Assembly (NCBI GenBank): GCA_029204225.1
Contig: CM055096.1
Span: 4,062,014 to 4,126,013, forward strand
From: Diphasiastrum complanatum
Taxonomy: Eukaryota; Streptophyta; Lycopodiopsida; Lycopodiales; Lycopodiaceae
Reading direction: 5' to 3'
Length of the DNA stretch: 64,000 bases
Below, one piece after another: positions 34,959 through 46,924 of the stretch. Positions within the stretch are counted from its first letter, which is position 1. Each line of letters begins with the position of its first letter. A program made the translations under genes and the position numbers. The notes beneath the pieces were generated by a model. That model worked only from the letters and a program-made list of their open reading frames with translations, had not been told where the DNA came from and searched no databases.

Positions 34959-35032
34959 TATATACATATACATGTGTGTGTGTATATGTATTATACATGT
35001 ATATAGATATACATGTATACACACACACACAC

Positions 35033-35033
<1 letters not shown>

Positions 35034-35082
<49 letters not shown>
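35034..35082. repeat. (TA)n microsatellite
   Basis: About 49 bp of TA, preceded by a short (AC)n, between two copies of the same MITE family. Confidence 0.98.
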
Positions 35083-35083
<1 letters not shown>

Positions 35084-35085
<2 letters not shown>

Positions 35086-35237
35086 AAAGTTCCAAGTGCC
35101 GTGGTATGGCACGGATAGGTGCCGTGGAATTTTTTTTTTTTAGATTTTTTTTAAGTCATTTTTAAGTGAGAATTTTTTAGTGGTACGGCACCTGCTATGG
35201 CACCCAGGCCCCACGGCACCTGTGCCGTGGGGAACTT
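35084..35237. mobile_element. MITE, same family, copy 2 (shorter)
   Basis: The left end TCAAAGTTCC and right end GGGGAACTT parallel copy 1. The sequence also shares GTGCCGTGG, the T-run and AAGTCATTTTTAAGTGA. The right terminus has lost the TGATA end. Confidence 0.7.
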
Positions 35238-35406
35238 ATATATATATAAACTTTGTTTCACTTTTATGCATGAGTGAGGGGACCCATGCATCCTCCTCCC
35301 TTCACCCATGCACACAAATTTTTTGAACTAAAAATTTAAAAAAAGAGGATGCATGTATGGGGAGGAGTATGCATGGCCCTCCTCCCCATGCATGCATATA
35401 CATGGC

Positions 35407-35410
<4 letters not shown>
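35238..35410. mobile_element. MITE-like repeat (ATGCAT-rich), copy 2, inverted
   Basis: This is an inverted match to 28007-28165. It starts in TATATAAACTTTGTTTCACT and ends just before a (CT)n run at 35410-35439. Confidence 0.6.
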
Positions 35411-35439
<29 letters not shown>

Positions 35440-35442
<3 letters not shown>

Positions 35443-36357
35443 GTCTTAGATCAAGAGCGGGAAAGGGATGGCTTTTAGCTTCTTCGCATCAAGGGTAATT
35501 GATCGATCGCCATCCCATTGTCACCCTTGCTGCCTCCCATCTCATCACTCGATACTGATTTTTTTCATTTTCGTTTAGTTTTACCCACGCTCTAGGGAAT
35601 GGAATGCTTTTCTCCATGGCGAAGGAATGCGTAGCTTAATACTACTGCTAAGCCAGAGCTGCTCCAATGTTGTGGCCTGCCAAGTACTGGCTACACCATC
35701 ACCTGCTTTATCTATTCCCTCTCAACAAATGTAGACCTTCCACAGTTTATTGTTAAATCCGTGGCTCAAGATCCTGCTGGCCGAAGTGAACTGGATTGGA
35801 TTCATCATGGTGGCCACTGTCTCGACTTCCATCAAGCTCCACCCTCACGTTTAGCCATCACACCAGCGACTTCTAGATTCCCAAAAATCTGGTATTAGTC
35901 TGTCAACTACGCTCACATCAAGCGCTTCCCAATTCTCAGTCCAAAACTTTTAGCACTATCCACATGCTCTCTTGGATACAGATCAAAGGTGCATGATTAT
36001 TCCACAAGAATAATCCCACTGATGCATCTTTTCCCCTAAAACCCCAGCAAAAAAGAAAGGTTTCATCAGTTTAAGCAGACTTGAGTTAATGGGAAGGGCA
36101 AGCAACATCAATAAAAGCAGGCCTCAACCATCCCAGCTTCCGGGAATCAAAAACGCAGACACAACATTACTTTTATTCTTAAAATCCGGATTGACAGGGC
36201 TAGACAGATTCTGACTTCCATTTTGCCAAAAGTGTTCTCTATTTGGATCAAAGTATGCAAATCATTTTCTGAGAACAAGCAAAAAAACCAGTCGTACCAT
36301 GGGTTCTCATAGCTATCCAAAGTTTCCACACTCAAAAACGAGTTTGAGAGGAGATCA
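35440..36357. other. low-copy DNA, no gene called
   Basis: About 35640-35900 is less AT-rich and has gene-like composition on the plus strand (GYTITCFIYSL, ELDWIHHGGHCLDF), but no start, splice sites or family are evident. Confidence 0.3.
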
Positions 36358-36660
36358 CAATGCTATGTAATCTTGGAGCTTACGATGCTACAGAGACATC
36401 CAAAAGCAATAGTGAGCATGACCTAATGATCTAGAACTTTAGAACTTGAAGCTAACACTGGTCTTGCTGCAATCTTAGAGCTTCAGATGCTACAAAAACA
36501 TCAAACAACAAGAGTGAGTAGTGACCTAATCCAGAGTAGCAAAAATTGAAGTTAAAAACTATCATGCAGAATCTTACAGCTCTAGATCCTACACAAACAT
36601 CAAATGGCAAGAGTGAGCAGTGACCTAACAATCCCATTTCAAAATTTCAAGAAAATAGAG
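36358..36660. repeat. about 100-bp tandem repeat, three degenerate copies
   Basis: AATCTTAGAGCTTCAGATGC, then TACAAAAACATCAAA and AAGAGTGAGTAGTGACCTAA, recurs near 36370, 36470 and 36575. It is non-coding. Confidence 0.7.
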
Positions 36661-37017
36661 CTTCAGCCTACTATGCGACGCCACATCCTCACCTCACCTC
36701 CGATCAAACTCTATTTCTCAATGCACAGCACCACCAACCAAAATCAGAAAAACTCTCATTAGAGGAGTTTTAAGTTTCAAAAAGACCCTTTAAGAATTCG
36801 TGCAAGATGTCTTTTTTATTATTAAAATATTATAGCACTAATACGTTTGACTTGCCATAACTTTTTAATCGTAGCTTAGAAGTATGCCATGTAACATATC
36901 ATTGGAAAGCCCTTGTGTTGTGCCATGAATATAAAATGATAATTGTTTGAAAGACATGTCATTGTTGCTTCGTTTGTGGTTGATGTGGATGAGATTACTT
37001 TAATGCCAATTTAAAAT

Positions 37018-37338
37018 TTGTCTAAGTCAAGGCATGGTAGTTGGCTAGCATGGGAATCCTATCATTCTCAAGTCTCCCTATATGAAGCATGTGTAGGTCA
37101 TCTAGTGAATGCAATTTTGGAAAGTGCTCGTCAAGACTCTTATTTCAAAGGAAGACACATTAGAATGGGATCTAGTTTGGAAAAATTGATAGATAGAGTT
37201 TCATCAAAGAAAAGTACTTCAATACAAGGCCACCCATTTGTTAACTTGGTTGGCGATTTCACCTTCTTTTCTTTGGTCTCATTTGGACTTAGTGGAAATG
37301 AGATGAGTGTTTCCCAAAAACGATGTGTTGCTAATTGA
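37018..37338 (+). CDS. uncertain ORF, 106 aa
   Basis: The frame starts near TCTAAGTCAAGG without a clear ATG context and reads WESYHSQVSLYEACVGHLVN and IRMGSSLEKLIDRVSSKK. It shows no transmembrane segment and no recognised motif. It stands alone in AT-rich DNA. It may be an exon or transposon relic; treat as hypothetical. Confidence 0.2.
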   Translation: MSKSRHGSWLAWESYHSQVSLYEACVGHLVNAILESARQDSYFKGRHIRMGSSLEKLIDRVSSKKSTSIQGHPFVNLVGDFTFFSLVSFGLSGNEMSVSQKRCVAN

Positions 37339-37339
37339 T

Positions 37340-39690
37340 CAAAAGCTACTTCAAATGTCTCTCATAGTTTTGATGTTATGTATGTCAATGTTTCCATAAG
37401 CTATTCATTCGGGTGCAGATGTGCCCTATTAGGGAAATAACATAACTTGCATGGGGTTGGTGAATGGGAGAAAAAAAAGTGGTTGGATAATTGCATCATG
37501 AGTCGTCCAAGAAACAATTGGTGCTCCTTGATTTTATGAAATACAATGTCACAATCACAACAAAACAATGCAATTCATGTAGTTCTATCCTATGATATTA
37601 TGTAGTTATCAATGTACATTTCCAAAATGATTACATAGTACGTGTTTGCAAAGCATAAGTTTTCCTTTTCCCCAAGTGCACTATGAATGGTCACATGTAC
37701 AATTTGGAGACTCATTGATTCACAATTTAAGACTCATTTACTATATCATTTCAAAAAGATGGACAAAAGCATTTTCATAATTTAGAAATAAACGATATGA
37801 ATGATATAAAATAACCATATGTTCCAAATGCATGTGCATTTGATGAATCATATTTCAATCCTACACAATAGATTTTCTCATCAATTCATAATTAGAAACA
37901 ATGTTCATCCATGATTCATAATGCAATTATAAGAATCTTTGAAAACATTTTTTGAGCATGTGGGATAAAAATGTTACGTTATTCACAATGAAAAACAATG
38001 GCACACAATGTGCCATGATTTTATAATTCCTTGGAAAGTATGCAAATGATTCGCTTGCACTTTGCATAGCCCGTTAAAGTGATTATCTCAACCAATTTAA
38101 AAAAAGTGTTTGGGCCCTCTCCCACTTACCCCCACCTATGTAAAAACACCCTCAATACAAGTTCCAACTTACTTGTCCAATTCACAATTGGCCATTGAAT
38201 ACCTATGCATTCAAAGTAGAGGTTTCAAGTGGAAATGGGCTTTCTATATAATTGAGGATATGTGTGAAAACGATTTGCATTATGTGAAGTAGATTTGTCC
38301 CCCTCCATCTCAAAGCACCACCTTGAGTTGCAAATTTTCAATTGCAAGTTACACAACCTGCAATCTCACAGTTAAACTTTTATATCACACACCATCAAGT
38401 ATCACCTCCTCCCTATTCTTCTCATCATACCTTTTCTTCACATCCCATCGGCCATCTTGTCCCCTTCCTCCTCCCTGTCCTCAATGTAGCTTATCATTCA
38501 TGCTATTGATAGTACTAAATTTATGAATGGCCATTATGCTGAAGTAGAAAGATCGAGAACACAACATCACATGATTCTGGATTGGCTTAGTTCTGAAGAG
38601 GAATTAATCTAGAGAGATGATGGAAAATCGTGAATGATGATAAAAGCGGTAGTTGATTGCAGGTTTGATGTTTGATAATATTATTCTTATGAAGCGTCAT
38701 AGCTGAAATTTAGTTGGAAGTCCTGTGTTGGCTGAAATATTGTGGTTGTTAAGAATTATATCGTCATCACTTTACTTTAAAAAATGTCAATCGTTTGTAT
38801 GTGAACGTCAGATTGAATTCATCTGTTCATGATAAAATTTCTAGCATATCAAGTTTTGGTGGAGTAATGTGGTGCGATCATATTTCTCTCGAGGGATAGG
38901 TCGTACTTATTTATACAGCATCCCATAATCTTAAATTATTCTCGGGAGAACCAGCCAGTCCATATAAAAGTCAAGTATCAGACAATCTAAAAATATTCAT
39001 GAAAGCTAGAGATAACTGCGAAGTGATAGTATGATAGTTTATGTAGTTGTTTTTGTGACACCCATAATCTCAACAAGAGAACCAGTCCATGCAAAAGGGC
39101 AGACAATCTATAAATATATTAACAATTAAAACATAGTCTTCCTTTGAACATTATACTGCTTATCAATTTCCCTTATACGACTTGCAGGGCATCAACAGCA
39201 GTGTTCACAAGGACTCTTCAATGTTGGATTACAGTAGGATACAAATTCTTCTGTACAACTATTTTCAGTAAAAATTGAAAGAACTATAACTAGCTCAAAT
39301 GTACAGGATGTAAAAACCTGATGATGTTAATGTAGGCTCTGCTATACGATTGAACTGCTGCTTGGGTGAACTGTACACAACCGCTTCTGGAGCTGAATCA
39401 TCCCAAAACTTCTCCGAGCTTAGTTATGTGGAGGGAGAAAGGTTAAAGAACTGCCATGGACCTGCTCATTTAGGTGTATTCATTCAACAAATTCCTCAAA
39501 AAACTCCCATGATACTCTGAAAATACTATTTCTAGGAAGACATCCCAGGACCAGGAAAAAGGAAGGCCCAGTATAACCTCACAACGTCGACATACCTCCT
39601 CAATGCCTACAACCTTCAATCTTTCTTTGTACTACCAGTTTGAGACAAGGGGAAAGAAAAAGGGAGAAGACTAAACTTTCACAAAATCCC
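37340..39690. other. AT-rich intergenic DNA, nothing recognised
   Basis: No transposon motif or exon is supported. The part nearest 39690 is probably the 3' UTR of the minus-strand gene that ends there. Confidence 0.5.
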
Positions 39691-40666
39691 CTAAGCCTGA
39701 GCTGACACACTACACCGTGAATCTGCACCAGAAAAAGTAAAACCTTCCACTCGCACTAGGGGTTTTCCTCCGCGAGATGATGCTTCACAGGAATTTGTTT
39801 GAGATAATACCGATGGCGAAGGGGTGAATCTTTGATGGACAAATTCTACGTCATGTACAAGGGGATTACTAGAGCGACTTGGAGGTGATCCACAGAAGTA
39901 TGGAGGAGAGCATCCTGAAATGGGAGATTCTCCCAGTCCACTCTGCAGAAAATTTTCAAGCAATTGAACAAAGTTAAAAAGAAATGCCAGATTATTGAAT
40001 GCAGAAGGTTTAACTTGTCCTAACAGAGGCTTCGGATGCATGAACTGTATATGTATACCTTGTTGAAAAAAATATTCAAAATCTCAAAGCCAGCATCTGC
40101 ATCTGCACGAGTGACTGAATGGCTGCGAGATATTCAGGAGTAAGTCAGAACAAAAGTAAATGCAATTTTATTCGGATCAGCAGGTTGCTCCACTGTCAAA
40201 GTGAGATGCATCTCTCCTTGTAATTGGTATAGCATCACTTAAGACTCTCTACTCCTACATTTGTTAGATCAAATGAACTATGATGAACCAAAAACACCAA
40301 CCTACATAAAATATAGTTCAGGAGGTCACTCTTATAAGATGATCATGCCACTGCAACCATTGGACTCGAGGACTTACCAACACTTAGAAGGAAAAAGACA
40401 ATTAGCATGCCTAAATGGATGCAACTAAGATAAAGGATTCCAGAACACAACCTTCGTGATCTTCGAGGGACTTTCAACACATCTGGAATAGGATATGCAA
40501 CATGAGCCACCCGGCGTGGCTTCGGACAAATGACTTCCTCATCAGATCCCTCTACATGATATCCAGATCTAAACCATCTACGCTCATTTGTTTCTGCTCT
40601 ATTTTCAAGCGTAGAAATTGCAGCAAGCTGCTGCATGTTCCCAAGGTTTCTTGCATAAATTTCCAT
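39691..40666 (-). CDS. plant CPKPRR/CGSPPSR family protein, 176 aa, three coding exons
   Basis: The coding exons are 40666-40452, 40122-40059 and 39942-39691 (531 nt). Donors AAG|GTTGTG and AAG|GTATAC and acceptors CTCGCAG and TTCTGCAG keep the frame throughout. The protein has [10 protein letters not shown] (residues ~43-52), a basic [14 protein letters not shown] (~84-93) and [20 protein letters not shown] (~103-122). From memory, these blocks mark a land-plant family of short proteins of unknown function. No signal or membrane segment is seen. A TTTTTGCAG acceptor at 40681-40689 precedes the ATG exon, so the leader is interrupted. This is the best intact gene in the window. Confidence 0.8.
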
Positions 40667-43596
40667 TTACTAATTTAACCCTGCAAAAACAAAAACTGGT
40701 CAGTTTGCTTCACAATCTTACCCCGGGGGAAAGAAGAATATTGCCAAAATACTAGAAGTTGAAAAATGAGGGGTGAGCATTGTCGAGCCCTTAAGGTAGA
40801 TTCCACATGCACAAAAGCCAGCTGGAACAAAGCTACAGAATGAACAAACGACAAACAGATTTGGTAAAATTGCTTCATACAAAGGCACATCTGGCATCTG
40901 CACAGTCAGGTGAAGTATATGAACAGCGCAACTCTAAAACTAGAGGCCAACATGAGCCTGCAAGCTATAGATGAAGTCATCTACAAGAGAGTCTTGGGCT
41001 ATACTAGGCAACTGATAAACAACTTGATTCGAGTGACAAAGCACAGTGACGCTGATACAAGAGTGAAAGAAGGCTCGACTAATAAAAGCAAAATTTGAAG
41101 ATAACAGTTTTACTTTTTATACATACACAAATAAGCTCCTAGTGAATTCTAAATAGAGGGACACAGGCAAGTCTATTCTACATCAACTAATTTCACGATC
41201 TTGCACCCTGTATCTAACTAAACAAACGAAATATAGAGGAATACAGAGTAACTTTGGTGATTGACAGTATAAATGGAATAGCAACAAAATTACCCAGCTT
41301 TTTTATATAGATGGAAACCTCGGCTCATAAAGAGTCGACTAAGAAATTTATTTTACGAGGTTCAAGTTGATTAACAATCTAGGCGTGGTCCGTGTGGAAT
41401 CTTTAGTGGATAGCCCATAGAGAATATTCAAGCGCAAATTTTTCGCTTCAGAATTGCATTCAACGGCCAGTTTGTTTTGACGAGGCCTTTTAGCCCTTGG
41501 AGAAGTCACTACCGTTTCCAGTAAGCTGAAACTTAATTTTTCGAAACAGAAGTAACAAGTCAGTGTTTGATGGTTAGAAGACTAATCCTTCCATAGCCAA
41601 CTTTTAGAAAATAATATGGAGATTTTGTGAAAAAAAAACGGCTCTCGATCTTGCGAAAACAAAATTACGATTTTCCGGACACTATGTTTTGGCAATCACA
41701 GGAATATAGAGCAAAAAAAGTTCAATTTCATGATAAGTTGCTCAGAACCGAACACATGCTAAACGGGATTAGAAAACGTACGGACCATGCACGAGCATAT
41801 ATCTGACGTATGTGATGATGATTGGAACGAACCGGCTCGTAAGTTAAAGGCCGAAGCAAAAAAAGTCAAACTCGAGCTTTAAATTCGGCGAGAAAATAGG
41901 CGAGGACATATTCTTTAAGGCATTTTATATAAGCGCGTTGTAAAGGTTAGTATTATTATATTATAAATATTAACCAACAATAGATTCATCCAGCAATAAA
42001 CTCAACAACAACAAGACAATTATTAAAGTCATTAATTCGCAAATAGATCCACTAGAATGGAAGGCCACAGCCACAGTACCAAAGAAGCAGTCGTGTATGG
42101 CTGTCAACGCATGGATTTCGCCATTCGCAGACATAAGGTTTGCAAAACGTAAGATTACATCACTGGAACGAAAATCTAAAACCGGTTGCTCTCAAAAAGG
42201 ATATGAGTTGCAAATTGCTAGATACAGAGGGAAAACTTTCAGATCCAAAAGAGATCTGAGTTGCTTGTGCCGGACAGAAAAGAAACTCTTGGATCTGATG
42301 AAAACGTGCATGGAGGACCACGGAAACGCTTGATAACGAGCAAAATTGAAAACGTTGAAGTTCTAGAAAGAAAGAAGAGAAGATTTTTCGAAACAGAAGG
42401 CAACGAATCAAAGGCCTCAAAGCCAACAATTAACGTAGGCACTAGCGTCTTCAGAAGGCCCAGAAGTGAATCAATGATTACAATACCATGCTAGAAACAA
42501 GCACCTCTATAAGCAAGTCACGTACGTCACGCATGTGAATCAAATACAAGCCTACGACTTAAAAGACAGACGAAGCACCTTCAAAACAAAAACTTCATCT
42601 CCAAAAAAGTTCAAAATCCTCGGATTAAAGCACACATCTCATCATAGCTAGAAATGGGATGACGATTCTGTAACTCTGTAATAGTACTGCAAATGGATGA
42701 AATTGTGAAGAAATGGCTTTGAACCTAACTCGTACACGAGGATCCAGACGGATTAAGAAAGTCAAACAGTCACGCAAATGAATCAAGCACAAGCCTAGCT
42801 TTGAAAAATAGGCGAAGCACCTTGAAAACCAAAACTTAATCTCCAAAAAACCTCGAAATTCTCAGATTAAAAGCACGCCTCATATAATAGCTCCAAAAAT
42901 GAGAGAAACACGGAGAATAGTTTGTAACTGTAAAGTAAAAAGATACAACAAATTGAGAAATGCGGTAAACAAAAAACCAGCGCAAAGTAGACGAAAACAT
43001 GAAGAAATGACTTGGAGAATACCTTGCACACATGGATCTAGAAGGATCAAGAAAGTCAAATCGTCACGCAAATGTCATAGCTTTGTAAAAAAGGTGACAA
43101 GCAACTTGTAAAAAGAAATTTCATCTCCCCAAAAGCTTGAAATCCATGGATTTTCAGCACAAATAGCTCCAGAAATGAAAGAAACACGAAGAAAAGTGTG
43201 TGGCTCTGAACAATAACGAGAGAGTAAATTAAACAATGCTAAAATGTAAAAGTAAATACTGCAAGTAGATGATATTACGGAGAAATGGCTTCGAGCATAC
43301 CTCGCACACAACGATCCAAAATGGATCGGCAAATCATAACGCAAATGAATGAGGCACAAGCATCACCTTGAAAAACAGGTAAAGCAAAGCTTGAAAACAG
43401 AAGAGTTCATCTCCGAGAAAGCTCGAAATCCGCAGATTAAAAGCACACATTAAATAATACCCCCAGAAAGGAAATAAACACGAAGATAAGTCTGTAACTG
43501 CAAAGGAAAGAGATACAACAAAACTGAAAAAGGCAAAAAACAAAACAAATTGCTGCAAAATAGATGAAATCGTTAGGAGATGGGTTAGAGCATACC
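40667..43596 (-). other. inferred long leader intron and 5' UTR of the 176-aa gene
   Basis: The ATG exon begins at 40680, directly after TTTTTGCAG. The best upstream donor in the GC-rich leader region is GTGTGCGAG|GTATGC at 43596/43595, giving a leader intron of about 2.9 kb (43595-40681). No transposon core is visible in 40690-42500. Inference only; a cDNA would be decisive. Confidence 0.4.
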
Positions 43597-43640
43597 TCGC
43601 ACACAAGGATCGGAATGGATCGATCCAGCGAAGGCTTACA
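42515..43640. repeat. about 290-bp tandem array, four units
   Basis: Each unit contains, in plus order, CACGCAAATGAATCA, AAAACTTCATCTCC, a TCGAAATC..CAGATTAAAAGCAC block, AAGAAATGGCTT and CATACCTCGCACACA. Boundaries fall near 42770, 43070 and 43345. On the minus strand three of four units carry a splice-donor-like GCGAGGTATGC or GCAAGGTATTC at 43596, 43301 and 43023. Confidence 0.8.
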
Positions 43641-43649
43641 ATCGTGGGA

Positions 43650-44110
43650 TCGCCAACACGAAGATCCTGTTACACAAACAAGAGAAGGAAAAAAAAAAAG
43701 GATCGGAAGCGAGAGGACGATGAAGAAGGTGTCGAGCGAGACCGCTTTGGCGGGTATCCATTTTGCAGGCCAAAGAGTCACCGGCTCAGGCCGGTGGAAA
43801 GGCCATTCAAAGCGTTAGCCGACCGCTGTAGGCGGTCAGACTCGGCGCGGAGTGTTCTGCTTAACTACCGCATCCCGGGGGCGACCCAATCGGCGACGGA
43901 CGCGCCCACCTCCCTTCGCTTCCCATTCGCCCCCGCGGCGCCGCGGCAGGACGTCCACGTGGCACGATCTCCTGAGCCAAGCCAACATCGAACGGCTACA
44001 CCTCCACCTCGTGGGCGGCACGAAACCCTCCTGGGGCCTCCGCCCTTCAAACCGAAACCCTTCCTCCCTTCGCGCACGTCATAGCAAGGACACCTGCCCT
44101 TGAAGGCTGA
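43650..44110 (-). promoter_or_regulatory. GC-rich putative promoter and first leader exon
   Basis: The local composition switches to GC-rich with many CpGs (CCCGCGGCGCCGCGGC near 43935) in an otherwise AT-rich window. It lies upstream of the minus-strand gene and its leader array. Pyrimidine-rich TCCTTTTTTTTTTCCTTCTC on the minus strand near 43690 fits a plant 5' UTR. No TATA box is obvious. Open frames here (e.g. 43644-44084) look like composition artefacts. Confidence 0.45.
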
Positions 44111-46920
44111 AGCAAATAGCGAAAAGCCTTGGAATTAGGGGCCATGGGCGTAGGCCCTAAAGGCTCCTGAGCTTTAAAGACATTAGCTGCTTATATGTAC
44201 TTTCTCTCAACTGCTTTTTTGCAAGTCACCCCTACATGTGCATTAATTGTTGCAGGTTTCTTCACTCATGCCTTTTGCTTTTGTCTCCCTTTTTGTTTTT
44301 CAAAACTTTTTACCCCTTTCCCCTTTTGGTTATAAGCTTTGAGCAATGGTCATTGCTAGCATCTAACCCAATGGTATTGTGTTTTTAAGTACCTGGTGTT
44401 AATAAGTGGTAAGTGCTAAGTACCCTACCCCCTTGTACAACACACAAATTACAATGTGGGTGATATAAGAGGGGGAGCATTTTGCAACCCACCTAGGAGC
44501 AAGAGCATTAGTTTGAGGTTTCCCTCCGAAAATCGATATGTGAAAAAGTTTTTAGGTCTCTATTGAGTGACAAGCTCTTACTTGTCGGTTTTCCTCTATA
44601 AAACCTAAGATTTATGATATAAAAAATCCTGTACAATTTTTGCCATGCCAGTTTTTGGGAATAGATGCCGATTCCATTCTTAAACTATGCCGGCTTTCCC
44701 GAACACTAGAGCAAGAGCATCAATGCTCTTTGAGATATCCTTAAAAAAATTGCATTTTATAGAAATTCTCAAATTTTTTTTAAATACTTTTACTTATGCA
44801 AAGGTATATACTATTGTATAAAAAATCGTCAAATATTTTATGATAGTTTAGTGAATCTTTCAAATGATGAAAATATATCAAGGTGAAAATCTTAGATGAA
44901 AGTTCCACAATAAAGTATATATCTAATATGTATGTGCCTTTCAACACATATATATGCCTGGATAAGTGGTCCTCCAATCCTAGTCGGAGGTGTGGTGATT
45001 GGTCTCCTAGGATGAGTCTCATTTGTCCTACTAGATATCATTTTGGCATTAATTATTGGATCCAATAGGATTATGTAACTTTTGCTTTGGATTTGCAAAT
45101 TGCAAGCCTTGGAGGATGGATAGTGACATTGACAAGGCCCTCTTTTTCTTTTGAAGAAAAGGCATAAAAGGTCATGAAATGTGTAACTGTAAAATATGCC
45201 CTTGAAGTTAGAAAGTTTAATACAAAAGTTAAGGATCATTTGAAAGTCCAAGCTTTCAAAGGCCTTGTTGTAAATATGCCCTAAAACACTTCATGAAGCC
45301 TTTAATACTCTATGCACAACTTAAAAAAAATAAATTGAACTAATGTGTCGAGTTTCTATGTAGAATTAATAATTCATAATTTGAAAGGAAGGTGTGCCCC
45401 TCCAAAGTCCAAACTCAAGCATGAACATCTAAATTTGAGGATAGGCAATAGTGATTTGTGAAACCTTCAAAGGAGTGTGAAAATCTTTTTTAAGTGCTAA
45501 CCTAACATAGTCAAAAATAGCAAAATATAAACAATATTCACACTTATTTTAATCTATGTGCCCAAGGCCCAATACATCAATGGCAAGGTAACTCACACAA
45601 AGGCCAAGCATTCCCCAAAAGACAGCCCATACTAGTCAAAGAACATATTGGACAAGATGCATGTCCTCAAGGATAACCTTCAAACTTTGTCCAAATATGA
45701 ACAACCCTAAAGGCCAACCTTCAGCTTTTGTGCAAGCAACAACAAGCTTCAAAGGCATACATTCAACTTGCTCAAGCAACATGTCAAGGTCTTGAAGGGT
45801 GTCCTTCAAGCCTCTTCGCAAATCAACAATGACCCATAAGGGCACAAGAGATCCACAAATGGGGACTCAAATCTAGGTGGATAAACCCACAAACCAAAGC
45901 TTAGCTCACCCTTAGTCTAAGCAACATGATGTCTCGGTCTTGAAGTGCACCCTAGTTGGCCTTCGGGTTTGTCTAGCCCGAAGAGCTTTTTTCAAAGTTA
46001 TTCCAGCCAATAAGGGAACTCAAACCTAGGTGGATAAATTCACAAAGCAAGCTCTTATCCATACCTATCATTTTATCACAAGAACCCATAATGCTCCAAA
46101 GACTTTGTTTTGTTTATTGCAAAGTCCTAATATATTACTACATGATGAAGCACTTTCTAACTATTTAACTTCTTTGTCTTCTCTTTCTAGGACTTTAACA
46201 TATTTGTCTTCTCTATCTAGGACTTGAATTTATCTGGAACTCTAAAATAAAAGCTCAACAATTTTTACAATCGCATAAATGACTAGGCAACAAAGTTGCA
46301 ACAAGTGGTACATTTTGATATTTATGACAAGGAAACTAAAATTAGAACAAGGCACAAGTATTAGAGTGACTGCTATAGTGGACGAAACCGCGTGCTCAGG
46401 AACTCAGCTCTGTAAAGCTATGAGCTTATTACTGACAATCAATCTGAAAGAAAGAAATCGATGCTTGAAAGCGTCTACTGTGTCTATCTCTGATAACATA
46501 ATACATGGCATGATATTGATTGCAATTACTATCTCTATATACAATTTATAGTTGTGTAGATGTATGTACAAGAAGGTGGCGTGGAGCCGTTGCGCCGTTT
46601 AGAGTAGATCGCTACTACTATGATTGTCCAAGTAGTTGCACACTACAAGACGTGGGCGTGAGAGTTGACCAACACACACACACACACACACATGAAATGT
46701 CTAATCAAAACTACATACAAACTATGCCTCAAAATGATCCAAAAATAGACAAAAAATAGTTGACAGTTTTTCATACTTCCTTTTCAACTATACTCACAAT
46801 TTGAATTCACCATATGTGTAAAAGGTCTGATCCAAACTATGTACAAACTAGGCCTCAAAATGACCCAAAAATAGACAAAAAATAGTTGATAATTTTTTAA
46901 CTCCCTCTACAACTATACTT
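44111..46920. other. AT-rich intergenic DNA with two short tandem duplications
   Basis: No gene is recognised. GGGACTCAAATCTAGGTGGA at 45861 recurs at 46014. A block of about 130 bp containing CAAACTATGCCTCAAAATGA is duplicated at about 46697 and 46828. An (AC)n lies at 46672-46692. GAGCAAGAGCAT occurs at about 44498 and 44703. Confidence 0.5.
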
Positions 46921-46924
46921 GCTA

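Noticed and set aside
34855-35143. ORFs with Tyr-Ile repeats
   Set aside because: These are translations of (TA)n and (AC)n tracts between MITEs.
43644-44084. 146-codon plus-strand ORF, Arg/Pro rich
   Set aside because: It sits in a GC-rich promoter-like tract. Lack of stops is expected from composition and no domain is seen.
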